Source of the DNA: Bacteroidota bacterium
Lineage (GTDB): Bacteria; Bacteroidota; Bacteroidia; Bacteroidales; JAAAOM01
Reading direction: 5' to 3'
Length of the DNA: 57,223 nucleotides
Assembly: GCA_009908855.1 (NCBI GenBank)
Contig: JAAAOM010000026.1
Location: 1 to 57,223 of the forward strand
Shown one piece after another: positions 44,590-53,757 of the stretch (position 1 is its first letter; the number at the start of each line of letters is the position of its first letter). The translations under genes were made by a program, and so were the position numbers. Below the pieces are notes generated by a model. That model searched no databases, was not told the DNA's origin, and saw only the letters and a program-made list of their open reading frames with translations.

Positions 44590-46410
44590 TTATTTATTGA
44601 TTTCTAAAAAGTCGAGTAATTGACCATCTATCCCATGCATTTTCATTATGAGTTGGTTGTAATGGATGGTAAAAATGAGATAATGATGCCCCCGATGGGT
44701 TGCTGAACTAAACCAGGACCGGTTAGGTGTAAAATCTTCGAGATTACCACCGGCGCCACCGGCCTGAATATAAACCACTCCTTCATCAGCGTTTCTGTTA
44801 TCCTTGATGGGAAAGGTACGTTGGTAGGTATGTAAATGTCCGAACATCACTATGTCTACGCCATACTTTTCATAAAGCGGTACAATTTCGCGCACATCCA
44901 GATCACCTAAATTTGATTTTCCTTCCCACGAATTGCCATAGTCGTTTTCATCCGATGAATATGGAGCGTGGTGGTGTGCCACAAATTTCCATTGCGCGGT
45001 TGATTGTTGCAGTTTGTTCTCAAGCCATTGGTATTGCTCCCCGCCCGGTTTAAACTGTTCGCGCTCATTGCTGTTGAGTAAAAAAAACTCGGCATTGCCA
45101 AATTGGTACGAATAGTAGGCCTCATTACCCGGCAGGTTGTGGTATTTTTTGTACCAGTATAAATCACCTTCTCCATTTCCGGGAACGGGTACCACCGGAA
45201 TTCTGGAGGCCAATGGCGTGATACCTGTAAAATATTCGTAGTTCCATTCAAATTTATGGGGCTCTTTGCCACCATCGGTCAGATCCCCCAGGTTTACAAC
45301 AAACTCAGGACGTTCATTCCAAATCTTTAAACCCAACGCATGATTGATCCATGGCCGCGCTTCGGTGTCTCCTATAACGGCAAATGTGAATGCACTGTCA
45401 GGCGTGGCTGTTTTAAATGTATAAACACCGGTACTTATTTCTTTTCCTGATTTATTTCTGGCTATTATCTCATAAAAGTAGGAAGTTGCCGGTTTCAATT
45501 CCGTGAGGGTGGCTTCATGAATACGGGATTTATGTTCGATTGTGATTGATTGATTCAGTGGTAATTGCTCGCCATAACGGATCACAGCAGATGTTGTTTC
45601 ACTGGTCTCCCAATTGATGCGGATGTCATTTTCTCGGGCTAGTTGTAAATACGGACCGGCATTAAAATGAAACAACTCCGGAAAAACAATTCCCTGCTCA
45701 ACACGGTCGCATAGCGAATCGTAGCGCGCTTTTATATCGGATGCAGAAAGGGCGGATTTATGGATGCGGGAGGCTTTTAACAGGTCGGGGATAGTCATGT
45801 AGGGTTCGTTTTTTGTATAGGCCGCAATTTCTATTTCAGGCTGATCCCGGTTATCAGCATTAAATTCGCCCGTTACGGCTTTTTTTATCTCCCTGCCATT
45901 TAGAAATATTTTGACAGCTTGATTATCAACTACAGCAACAATGTGATGCCAGTACTTTTTAAATGGATTTTTATTGGATACGGTTACAGTTGTATATTGC
46001 TGACCATTGCCTATAAAAAAGCGGGTTGTATCATCGTAATATCCCAGTACCCAATAGGGTAGGGCAGTATTGTTTTTTTCTTTTAATCCAATGGTAATGC
46101 CAATGGGCTGGTTCACATGATTGCAGAGCCATAACTCTGCTGAAAATTCACGGGTTGGAATTTGTTGTTTTTCAAGCAGATTGGTCAAACGATCGGTCGG
46201 GAATTGATTATGAAATAGAACCGGATCACCGGGAATTTCAATGATGGGTTTTGCAACAGAAGGATTCGGGATAAAAGGCCCCGGGTAAGCTGAAGCATTC
46301 CCTGGTAATGTATAATGCGGATGGAATATCCAGTCGGAAACAACATCGTTCGTTTGCGTATAGCCGTGTAAAGTGATAATTGTCAGTATTAAAATCAGGA
46401 AGTACTTCAT
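44590..46410 (-). CDS. Secreted LamG-like plus purple-acid-phosphatase-like protein
   Basis: A 606-residue exported protein from the ATG at 46410 (signal peptide MKYFLILILTIITLHGYTQ). The frame is open 12 codons upstream, but that stretch lies in a hairpin. A concanavalin/LamG-like domain (about 60-200; WLCNHVNQPIGITIGLK, WHHIVAVVDNQAVKIFLNG) suggests glycan or ligand binding. Then comes a purple-acid-phosphatase N-terminal fibronectin-like domain (GPYLQLARENDIRINWETSE), then the phosphoesterase: VIGDTEAR, NLGDLTDGG, PGNGEGD, HHHAPYS and FGHLHTYQR. The third motif normally reads GNHE; here Gly replaces the His that acts as acid/transition-state ligand, so activity may be altered or lost. Confidence 0.85.
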   Translation of the reverse strand: MKYFLILILTIITLHGYTQTNDVVSDWIFHPHYTLPGNASAYPGPFIPNPSVAKPIIEIPGDPVLFHNQFPTDRLTNLLEKQQIPTREFSAELWLCNHVNQPIGITIGLKEKNNTALPYWVLGYYDDTTRFFIGNGQQYTTVTVSNKNPFKKYWHHIVAVVDNQAVKIFLNGREIKKAVTGEFNADNRDQPEIEIAAYTKNEPYMTIPDLLKASRIHKSALSASDIKARYDSLCDRVEQGIVFPELFHFNAGPYLQLARENDIRINWETSETTSAVIRYGEQLPLNQSITIEHKSRIHEATLTELKPATSYFYEIIARNKSGKEISTGVYTFKTATPDSAFTFAVIGDTEARPWINHALGLKIWNERPEFVVNLGDLTDGGKEPHKFEWNYEYFTGITPLASRIPVVPVPGNGEGDLYWYKKYHNLPGNEAYYSYQFGNAEFFLLNSNEREQFKPGGEQYQWLENKLQQSTAQWKFVAHHHAPYSSDENDYGNSWEGKSNLGDLDVREIVPLYEKYGVDIVMFGHLHTYQRTFPIKDNRNADEGVVYIQAGGAGGNLEDFTPNRSWFSSATHRGHHYLIFTIHYNQLIMKMHGIDGQLLDFLEINK

Positions 46411-46427
46411 AGCCTTCAGTATTTGTG

Positions 46428-46468
46428 AACAGGTTGTCCAAACCATAATGGTTTTTGGACAACCTGTT
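46428..46468 (-). promoter_or_regulatory. Strong intra-operon hairpin between the SusE-like and phosphoesterase genes
   Basis: Perfect 15-bp arms (46428-46442 and 46454-46468) with an 11-nt loop, 22 nt after the SusE-like stop and 17 nt before the next ATG. There is no T-run on the minus strand, so it looks like an RNA-processing, 3'-end-protecting or translation-attenuating element, not a classical terminator. Confidence 0.75.
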
Positions 46469-46490
46469 GAAAATTATTGTTTTATTTCGG

Positions 46491-47687
46491 TTAAAGCCTT
46501 GAACGCAGGCTAAAGTCTACTGAAACGGTACTGTCATCAATTCGGTTGATGGCTGTAATAATCATTACTGCATATTGTGAACTTCCGGTCTGATCGCCAA
46601 TTTTCACCAATATTGCTTTATTGTTGGCAAGGTTGGCAATATCATCGATTTGTGTTACACCGGTTCCTCCGTTATCATCAAACTCATCGCGTGCACTCTG
46701 ATAGGTGACATTCCCAAAAACCTGGTCAGAAACCAGCAATTCAGTGTTGCTTTCAGCCGTTGCAGCAATATTGGTTGCGTTGGATTCTACATCCAGCAAA
46801 ATATCAACCTTATCAGGATCGGCATTGACGATTGAATCATTCAACGCGGATGCAGCAGAAAAATCATACCCAATCTCATCCTGAGCAACGGAAAGCCCAA
46901 AACTGCTAACATAATCCAGTCCGATTGCCACATTTTGAATTGTCAATTCTTCTTCATGGGTTAATCCGTTTTCGGCGGTAATAACAAATCGAACAAACAT
47001 ATTGGTGTCCAGGGCAATGGTTGATTCATCGGGCACTGTAAAGTCCAGCTCTTGCTCATTCAGACTGTTAGCGTTCACTGTTACAGTTGTATCAGGTGTA
47101 CTGTTGTAATCTGATGCATTACCAATTTTACTAAACACTTCCACGGTCGTAATAGTTGTGTTCACTGTAGCCACTTCGTAATATACATTAAAAACTGAAT
47201 CGTTAAACACCTCCGAAGGTGTTACAAATTCAACATCCTCGCCATTTACGGATTTTTTGAAATCCAGTGAAAATGGTGTTGACTGGCTAATGGCAAAAGG
47301 CCAACGAAATGTAACCCCATCGGCTGTACCCACAAAGTGAAGGCCGGATAATGATTTATCAGATGCATTTATTTTGGCTGTTTCATTAAGTTCGGCCCAA
47401 GTTGTGTTTAAAGTGGCCTGTCCACCGGAAATTGATAATGTTTCCAGCAAATTGGTATAGCCATTGCTGCTGACAGCCTCTACATCCAATTCACTCAATA
47501 GCTCCTGATTTACGGCTACCGTAACCGTCAATTGAATGTCATCGATCGAGGTCCATTCACCATCGTTGTCGAATTCGAGTTTAACAGGTGCTTCGGCACC
47601 GGGGTCCTCTCCATGTTTTTCGCAGCTTGTAAGTAGCAGAAGCGACGCCAAAACCATAAGGAATAATTTATTGCTGATATTTTTCAT
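46491..47687 (-). CDS. SusE-position surface lipoprotein
   Basis: A 398-residue lipoprotein (ATG at 47687; signal ending LLLTSCEKHGED). The body is a string of beta-rich, Ig-like segments (VTVAVNQELLSELDVEAV, FNDSVFNVYYEVATVNTTIT, IQNVAIGLDYVSSFGL), very rich in Asn, Thr, Ser and Asp and with few Lys/Arg. This is typical of the extra surface lipoproteins that follow susD and bind substrate next to the SusCD pair. It does not carry a recognised SusE domain, so only the position gives the name. It is 20 bp after susD. Confidence 0.78.
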   Translation of the reverse strand: MKNISNKLFLMVLASLLLLTSCEKHGEDPGAEAPVKLEFDNDGEWTSIDDIQLTVTVAVNQELLSELDVEAVSSNGYTNLLETLSISGGQATLNTTWAELNETAKINASDKSLSGLHFVGTADGVTFRWPFAISQSTPFSLDFKKSVNGEDVEFVTPSEVFNDSVFNVYYEVATVNTTITTVEVFSKIGNASDYNSTPDTTVTVNANSLNEQELDFTVPDESTIALDTNMFVRFVITAENGLTHEEELTIQNVAIGLDYVSSFGLSVAQDEIGYDFSAASALNDSIVNADPDKVDILLDVESNATNIAATAESNTELLVSDQVFGNVTYQSARDEFDDNGGTGVTQIDDIANLANNKAILVKIGDQTGSSQYAVMIITAINRIDDSTVSVDFSLRSRL

Positions 47688-47719
47688 TTTTCTAGTCATT
47701 TAATCAATTGGTTTTAAAT

Positions 47720-49201
47720 CTAATTTTCCCACCAGACTTTGTTTAAAATCCGATCGTTGGACCATCCTTGCTGTTCCAATGCAGCTTCCCAACTTTCTTT
47801 GTTCAGAGCCTGTTCATCCGTAGGGTATTCAAAGCGGCTGGGATAGGTTGCATAAAGCGCATCATCACCGGGTATAATAATGTCTGACAAGATATCACGA
47901 TGCCTTTTAAACTCACAAAATCCCTGATAATCGATGTAAAACAAAGCGATCCATTTTTGTATCATCAGGGTTTTCAAATCGTCATTGTAAGCTACACCGC
48001 TTTGTTTCAGATAATTTGACGGCATTGAAACGCCCCAGTAATCGAAAGAAGCCTTAACCCCATTTTCATAATGTGTTTTGGCATCATTGCCAATCCAGCC
48101 ATTCATGGCTGCCTCGGCCAGGATAAACTCCACTTCGCTGTATTGCATTAACAGTCCTTCAACCAGGTTAGGTGCGAAATAGAAGAAATCCATACGGAAT
48201 TTTGACAGGTGTGCATCACCGCCTTTGTACACATAAGCGGCCCCATCAACCAATCCGTTGGCCATTCCCGACCATTCCGGGCTGCCGCTTTCGACAGAAA
48301 CAGCCGTTGGGTCGAACCATTGTTGTTGTCGCGGATCGTTATAATCAGCCAACACTTCTCCCAGTGTCTCACTCATCCGATATTCATTGAAAGAACCTAC
48401 CCGGTAGCCCGATGCTTCTGCTCTGGGGTGGGTATTTGGTTTCGATGACAAATAACTTAAAGTAGCATTATCATCATTACTTGTGAATACGGGATAATTT
48501 GATGGTGCATTGGCTATTTTATTAATCCCTGCCTCAGCAGTGGTCGCATCAATTTCCGATAAGCGTATGTAGGCACGTAGCATTAAGGAATTTCCGAATT
48601 TGCGCCATTTCTCCAAATCGCCTTCGTAAATAAGGTCGCCTTTAATGGCTGGTAAATTCGATTGGCTCAGGAATATGTTGGCCGAGTCGAGGTCATTAAT
48701 GATACCCTGGTATATTTCCTGTTGTGTGTCGTATTTTGGATGGGTAATTCCTGATTTGGCACGGTTGGCCTCGCTGTAAGGTACATCACCCCACATATCG
48801 GTCAATATCTGGAACATCCACGATTTCATAATCAGCGCTACACCGGCATAACTGGGATTATCGGATGCCGTGGCATTTTTATACAGATTATCAGCATCTT
48901 TTGTTGCGCGGTATACCAAATTCCATGTTCCGCTATTTGAGCCCCATGAGAATTGGTCGAAGGAGGTAAACACGATACGGGCTGCATATTGCGCCATTAA
49001 ATTTCCGTTGCTCCATGCATCGTTTACAAATGTGTTTACAGGGTCTTTGCAAAGAGAGGTGAGAATCAATTCAGGATTGTTCTCGATATTCTTTGCTGCA
49101 TTGGGGTTTTCGTTCATATCCCCAAACATTTCTTCTTTGTCGCATGCCGCAAATGTTAATAACAGCAAGGACAGAATGAATATACTATATGTTTTTTTCA
49201 T
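47720..49201 (-). CDS. SusD/RagB-family substrate-binding lipoprotein
   Basis: Outer-surface lid lipoprotein that captures substrate for its SusC partner. The ATG at 49201 starts the signal peptide MKKTYSIFILSLLLLTFAAC; codons further up (to 49231) add a poor polar extension. SusD-like helical TPR features: GDMNENPNAAKNIENNPELI, YAGVALIMKSWMFQILTDMWGDVPYSEA, YDTQQEIYQGIINDLDSANIF, LEKWRKFGNSLMLRAYIRLS and the C-terminal SusD_2-type SEVEFILAEAAMNGWIG. The gene starts 35 bp after the susC stop. Partner genes imply that the cargo is a phosphonate-bearing molecule, unlike the usual glycan. Confidence 0.93.
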   Translation of the reverse strand: MKKTYSIFILSLLLLTFAACDKEEMFGDMNENPNAAKNIENNPELILTSLCKDPVNTFVNDAWSNGNLMAQYAARIVFTSFDQFSWGSNSGTWNLVYRATKDADNLYKNATASDNPSYAGVALIMKSWMFQILTDMWGDVPYSEANRAKSGITHPKYDTQQEIYQGIINDLDSANIFLSQSNLPAIKGDLIYEGDLEKWRKFGNSLMLRAYIRLSEIDATTAEAGINKIANAPSNYPVFTSNDDNATLSYLSSKPNTHPRAEASGYRVGSFNEYRMSETLGEVLADYNDPRQQQWFDPTAVSVESGSPEWSGMANGLVDGAAYVYKGGDAHLSKFRMDFFYFAPNLVEGLLMQYSEVEFILAEAAMNGWIGNDAKTHYENGVKASFDYWGVSMPSNYLKQSGVAYNDDLKTLMIQKWIALFYIDYQGFCEFKRHRDILSDIIIPGDDALYATYPSRFEYPTDEQALNKESWEAALEQQGWSNDRILNKVWWEN

Positions 49202-49236
49202 TTTCATTGATTTTGCACTTTTCTGAGTCATCAGTA

Positions 49237-52200
49237 TTAAAATTTCACATTGACATTAAAACCGAAACTACGGGTTGACGGAAGCGACATATCTTCAACA
49301 CCGGGAATAACATCTCCGCCTGAATTGAATGATACGGTTTCGGGATCGCCATGATTAAAATGTGTCCATAACATAAGGTTACGCCCAACAAAGGATAGTT
49401 TAATGTCGCCTACAAAACCCAGAAAACTGTTTTTATATAAGTTGGAGGGCAAGGTATAACCAAGTCGTACCTCACGCAATTTTACATAGGTTGCATCGTA
49501 CATGCCTTGTTGTTCGTTCCCCCGTTTATAACGAATATTATGATAGGCAGAAGCTTCAACAACTACATCATTCTGAACAAATTGGGTTACGGGTTCACCA
49601 TCCTGCATGACAACGTTACCATTGTTATCATAAGTGTTTACTTCTTTAACACCATTCCCGATCATACCAGTTTCACGCCCTTTTACTGTTTCTGCTGCAT
49701 TTCCTGCAGTAGCGCCAATCAGGCGGAAAAGTGACATAAGCTCTCCACCTTCTTTCCAGTCAAATAAGAAACTAAAAGACAGGTTTTTATAACGGAAGGT
49801 GTTGTTCAGTCCCATAATGAAATCAGGATTGTAATTACCCAGCAATAAAAGTGTGTTATCCTTTTCGGGTAAGCCATTGTTCCAAATAATTTCATTGTCA
49901 TCGTTTGTTACAAACCCGGTGCCGTACATATTTCCAAGTTTTTCACCCGGGCGTGCAATAAGGGTAATACGATTGCTGGTTAATACATACTCATCAATAC
50001 CCTCGGTTAGCTCAACCACTTCGTTGATATTCCGTGAGAAAGTATAATCAATACCCCAGCTAAATCCTTTTTGTGTTTGAACCGGTATGGCATTTAACAT
50101 CAACTCGATTCCCTGGTTTGATATTTTCCCGGCATTGATAAACTTGCTTTGATAACCAGTGGTACGAGAAAGCTCAATGGCCATAATCTGGTTGCGTGTT
50201 TCCTCATTGTAGTATGTGAAATCAACGCCCAAGCGGTCTTTTAAGAAGCGCAGGTCAAAACCTGACTCGAAAGATGTTTTAATCTCTGGCTTTAAATCGG
50301 TATTGGCAATGGTCGAAGATTCATAAGCCGTAAGGTTGTCGCCGAAAGGTACACCAAAGGTATAAAAGTCGGATGTGGCATACGGATCAGTATCGTTACC
50401 CACCTGCGCCCAACCTGCACGGAGCTTGGCAAATGATATGGCTGATGGCATGTCAAACATTTCATTTAAAACAAAGCTGGTGGTTACCGATGGATAGAAA
50501 TATGAGTTGTTATCAACGGGCAATGTGCTCGACCAGTCGTTACGCGCCGTAACATCCAAAAAGATCATTTCCTTGTAACCTACCTGTCCGAACCCATACA
50601 AACTGTTGATTTGTTTTTCTCCGCGATACAGATCAGATTGCAATGCGATATCCGTGTTTTCAAAAGTATAAACTTCCGGAATTACCAGTTTGTTATTACT
50701 CACGCCATTAAAATAGTCGCTTTGGTACATGATGTTTCCGCCTACCGAGGCAACTACATCCCAGTCGAGTGAGAGCTTCTTGGCATATTTCAATAAGAAA
50801 TCGGTATTGATCTCGCGGAAACGAATTTTATCTTCGCGATACTGTCCGTTTGGAAAACGCTGTGTACTGTAAGCTCTCTGAATTGTACGGGTTTCGTTAA
50901 AGTAATCGGTACCTGCACGGAGCAATAAGCTCAATGAATTGGTAATATCATAGTTTAGCGCAACATTACCAATGATTCGGTCTTTGTCCAATGCATTGGT
51001 ATTTTCATATACATTGAAGTATGGATTATCGTGGTAATTATAATTGTAATTAAACTGCTGAAACCCTTCCAGTCCTTCCTGCCAGTAATCTTTCAGATTA
51101 TCGGTATTTATTTGCATGCCGTACCAGGTCCAGAGGTACATTACACTTTCTGTACCGTAGCTGTTTGCATGGCGGTGGCCACTGTTTGCCTTGATGTAGT
51201 TAACATTTGTGCTGATGGATAATTTGTCGGTAAGGTTGTATTCACCGGATACGTTAAAGGTGTTCCGCATAAGATCCGTATTGGGCACAATGCCTTTATT
51301 ATCGAAATTGGTGTATGAAAAGCGGAAATTACCCATATCACTGCTACCGTAGAAGGATACATTGTTGGTAAGTGTTACGCCCGTCTGAAAGAATTGCTCC
51401 ACCGGATCGCCATGATGGGTCCATGGGGTGGCAGTAACTGCGCCGCGCCGATCAAGGTCCACACCTGATGATCCAAGTGTATAGCTCAGTCCGTGTACAT
51501 CACCACCACGTAATCCGTTTTCGGTTGGGGAGTCGAACTGGGCAATCATGCGACCATCCAACGCAGGTCCCCAGCTTTCATCCACACCATCGAAGGTACC
51601 ACTTCCATAACCATCAACGAAGGAGAAGTCGCCATTTTTGCCTTGTCCGTATTTTGTTTGGTACTCGGGGTAAGCCAATAATGTTTCGAAGGTGGTTGTT
51701 GAGTTCACGGTCACCCCAAATCCTTTGGTTCCTTTGCCTGATTTGGTAGTTATAAGCACAACCCCGTTGGCCGCTCTGGAGCCGTAAAGCGCAGCCGCAT
51801 TAGGCCCTTTCAGAACACTGATTGACTCAATGTCTTCCGGACTTATCTCTGCAGCGCCATTTCCGTAATCCAGTTCCATGTTGTCGGCAATGGAAGAGTT
51901 ACTGCGGGTATCCGTATTGTTATTGATCGGTATACCATCAACAACAAACAGGGGTTGGTTGTTACCGGCAATGGAAGACTCGCCACGAATAGTTATACGA
52001 GCTGAAGAGCCGGCGCCCGAATTACCATTGGCAATATGCACACCGGCCAGTTTTCCGTTTAAGGAATTTACCAGGTTGGCTTCACGTGCTTCTGCCAGGT
52101 CATCACCGGATACTTCTTCAACAGCATACCCAAGTGTTTTTTCTTCTCTTTCGATACCCAGGGCAGTAACAACTACCTCGTCAATCGACTGGGTTGATAA

Positions 52201-52527
52201 GGGCAATGCCACGTCCATTGTTCCGCTGTTTACAACCACTGTTTTGGTTTGATAGCCAACATAGGAAACAGTAAGTGAATCGCCCAGGGACACATTGCTA
52301 AGCGAAAACCGGCCGTCCACATTGGTTACTGTACCATTGGATGTGCCGGTTTGCATAACCGTAGCCCCGATTAATGGAGTTCCGTCTACGGCATCTTTAA
52401 TCGTGCCGTTCACATCAATTTTTTGTGCCATCGCAACTACTGATAGCATCAAAAAACCAACAAGGACAAACAAACTGCGCATTTGCCAGCTTGTTTTACG
52501 TTTTTCAGGTGTTAAATTCATTCTCAT
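49237..52527 (-). CDS. SusC/RagA-family TonB-dependent outer-membrane transporter
   Basis: A 1096-residue outer-membrane active transporter. After the signal peptide (about 1-35, ending VVAMAQ), the carboxypeptidase-regulatory-like domain spans about 38-112 (TIKDAVDGTPLIGATVMQTG, NVDGRFSLSNV). A TonB-box-like segment (DEVVVTALGIEREEKTLGYA) leads to the plug (LNGKLAGVHIANGNSGAGSS, SSIAGNNQPLFVVDGIPINN, IESISVLKGPNAAALYGSRA), and then the 22-strand barrel to a C-terminal Phe (FGFNVNVKF). There is no STN domain, so no direct anti-sigma coupling. The susD gene follows at once. An inverted repeat covers its start codon. Confidence 0.95.
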   Translation of the reverse strand: MRMNLTPEKRKTSWQMRSLFVLVGFLMLSVVAMAQKIDVNGTIKDAVDGTPLIGATVMQTGTSNGTVTNVDGRFSLSNVSLGDSLTVSYVGYQTKTVVVNSGTMDVALPLSTQSIDEVVVTALGIEREEKTLGYAVEEVSGDDLAEAREANLVNSLNGKLAGVHIANGNSGAGSSARITIRGESSIAGNNQPLFVVDGIPINNNTDTRSNSSIADNMELDYGNGAAEISPEDIESISVLKGPNAAALYGSRAANGVVLITTKSGKGTKGFGVTVNSTTTFETLLAYPEYQTKYGQGKNGDFSFVDGYGSGTFDGVDESWGPALDGRMIAQFDSPTENGLRGGDVHGLSYTLGSSGVDLDRRGAVTATPWTHHGDPVEQFFQTGVTLTNNVSFYGSSDMGNFRFSYTNFDNKGIVPNTDLMRNTFNVSGEYNLTDKLSISTNVNYIKANSGHRHANSYGTESVMYLWTWYGMQINTDNLKDYWQEGLEGFQQFNYNYNYHDNPYFNVYENTNALDKDRIIGNVALNYDITNSLSLLLRAGTDYFNETRTIQRAYSTQRFPNGQYREDKIRFREINTDFLLKYAKKLSLDWDVVASVGGNIMYQSDYFNGVSNNKLVIPEVYTFENTDIALQSDLYRGEKQINSLYGFGQVGYKEMIFLDVTARNDWSSTLPVDNNSYFYPSVTTSFVLNEMFDMPSAISFAKLRAGWAQVGNDTDPYATSDFYTFGVPFGDNLTAYESSTIANTDLKPEIKTSFESGFDLRFLKDRLGVDFTYYNEETRNQIMAIELSRTTGYQSKFINAGKISNQGIELMLNAIPVQTQKGFSWGIDYTFSRNINEVVELTEGIDEYVLTSNRITLIARPGEKLGNMYGTGFVTNDDNEIIWNNGLPEKDNTLLLLGNYNPDFIMGLNNTFRYKNLSFSFLFDWKEGGELMSLFRLIGATAGNAAETVKGRETGMIGNGVKEVNTYDNNGNVVMQDGEPVTQFVQNDVVVEASAYHNIRYKRGNEQQGMYDATYVKLREVRLGYTLPSNLYKNSFLGFVGDIKLSFVGRNLMLWTHFNHGDPETVSFNSGGDVIPGVEDMSLPSTRSFGFNVNVKF

Positions 52528-52578
52528 CTAGTTTATTATGGTTTTGAATAGTTTCTCATCAATGGCCAAAACTAGATG
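52525..52578 (-). promoter_or_regulatory. Inverted repeat spanning the susC start codon
   Basis: Ten-base perfect arms (52525-52534 and 52569-52578) with 34 bp between; the arm nearer the gene contains the susC ATG. In RNA it could hide the start codon. The distal arm overlaps a -7 element match, so it could instead be a DNA operator. Confidence 0.5.
52567..52574 (-). promoter_or_regulatory. Possible -7 element of the susC operon
   Basis: TAGTTTTG on the minus strand is an exact TAnnTTTG match 40 bp before the susC ATG. No TTG was found at the -33 distance. Confidence 0.4.
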
Positions 52579-52665
52579 GTGAATATTAGTTTATTGTTTG
52601 GGTAAAATTTTTTATTTGTTAGGGTTTTGTTAGCCGAGGATACAATAATTTAATACAGGCATGGT

Positions 52666-53757
52666 TCAGGGTTCAATAAGGGTACGAAAAGGCTTTTCAG
52701 AAATTTGTGTTTGAAATGCTTCATTGATTGATTGAAGTGTGAAGATGGTCTCGTGGAAAATATAATTCTTGTGTTTTTTTAAGTCTGATTGTTGCAGGAA
52801 ATGGATGGCCTGTTGTAAATCATCGGGTGTATAATTATGGATGCCTTCAATGCGAATGAGTTTACGCAGCAGTTTTTCTGCGCTGATTGATATATTGGCT
52901 TGGGGATATACCGATCCGACTACTATAAGCCTGCCGGCCAATCGTAGTGATTCAAATCCGAATTCTACTGCCTGTGGTTTTCCGCTTGTTTCTATACAAA
53001 TATCAAAACCTTCATACCTGTTCAACCAGGCTGTCAGGTCATGCATGCTTTGATAGTCTTCTTTTAAAAGATAGGTGGATGCCATTAACATATTATTTAA
53101 TTTATTCAGACGGGCATGATTTTTATCGATAATGGCAATGTTCATTGCGTTTTCAGTTTCCGCCCATTTGGCGGCTACCAGGCCAAGCATGCCACTACCA
53201 ATTACCAAGACATTATTGTGTTTGCAATTGCCGGCTAATCGCATGGCTCCTGCAATAGTAGCATAAGCGCAATTCAAAGGTGTGGCCAGTACGGGATCCA
53301 AGTCTGTGGGAATTTTAAACAGGGGTGTGTTTTTTTTAAGAAGAATATATTCCGCATATCCGCCGCTTAACGCATTGTCTTTATTAATCATTTCATGTCC
53401 GTATTTGTGCAGGTTCCGACATTTTTGCGGCAGGCCCTTTTGGCAATGATCGCATGTGCCGCAATGTGCATATAATGCCCAGGTAATTAAATCACCGGGT
53501 CGGATGGCAATGGTGGAATTATAGGCAAATAAATGACCTTGTGAATCCACTACTTCGCCAATTATTTCATGACCTAAAACCGACGGGTACTTTTCTTGGC
53601 GAACACCTCTCCAGGAGTGTATATCGCTGCCACAAACGGATGTATATTTAATTTTAACCAGTACTTCACCCTGTGCCAACGAGGGTATTGTAAATTTACG
53701 TATATTAAATGGTTGATTAATACCGCAAAATACAGCTGCTTTAGAGGTTTTTTCCAT
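52666..53757 (-). CDS. Zinc-dependent alcohol dehydrogenase of the phosphonate-catabolism-associated type
   Basis: A 363-residue medium-chain dehydrogenase. Catalytic zinc Cys in SVCGSDIHSW and LGHEIIGEV; structural-zinc Cys cluster HCGTCDHCQKGLPQKCR; Rossmann loop VLVIGSGMLGLVAAKWAE. This architecture, with a Trp after CGSDIHS and GHE-x-x-GEV, matches zinc dehydrogenases repeatedly found beside phosphonate genes (the TIGR03366 group, from memory). Natural candidates here are acetaldehyde made by PhnX or an alcohol precursor of phosphonoacetaldehyde. Its start overlaps the regulator gene by 17 bp, so the two are one unit, and susC follows after 138 bp. Confidence 0.85.
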   Translation of the reverse strand: MEKTSKAAVFCGINQPFNIRKFTIPSLAQGEVLVKIKYTSVCGSDIHSWRGVRQEKYPSVLGHEIIGEVVDSQGHLFAYNSTIAIRPGDLITWALYAHCGTCDHCQKGLPQKCRNLHKYGHEMINKDNALSGGYAEYILLKKNTPLFKIPTDLDPVLATPLNCAYATIAGAMRLAGNCKHNNVLVIGSGMLGLVAAKWAETENAMNIAIIDKNHARLNKLNNMLMASTYLLKEDYQSMHDLTAWLNRYEGFDICIETSGKPQAVEFGFESLRLAGRLIVVGSVYPQANISISAEKLLRKLIRIEGIHNYTPDDLQQAIHFLQQSDLKKHKNYIFHETIFTLQSINEAFQTQISEKPFRTLIEP

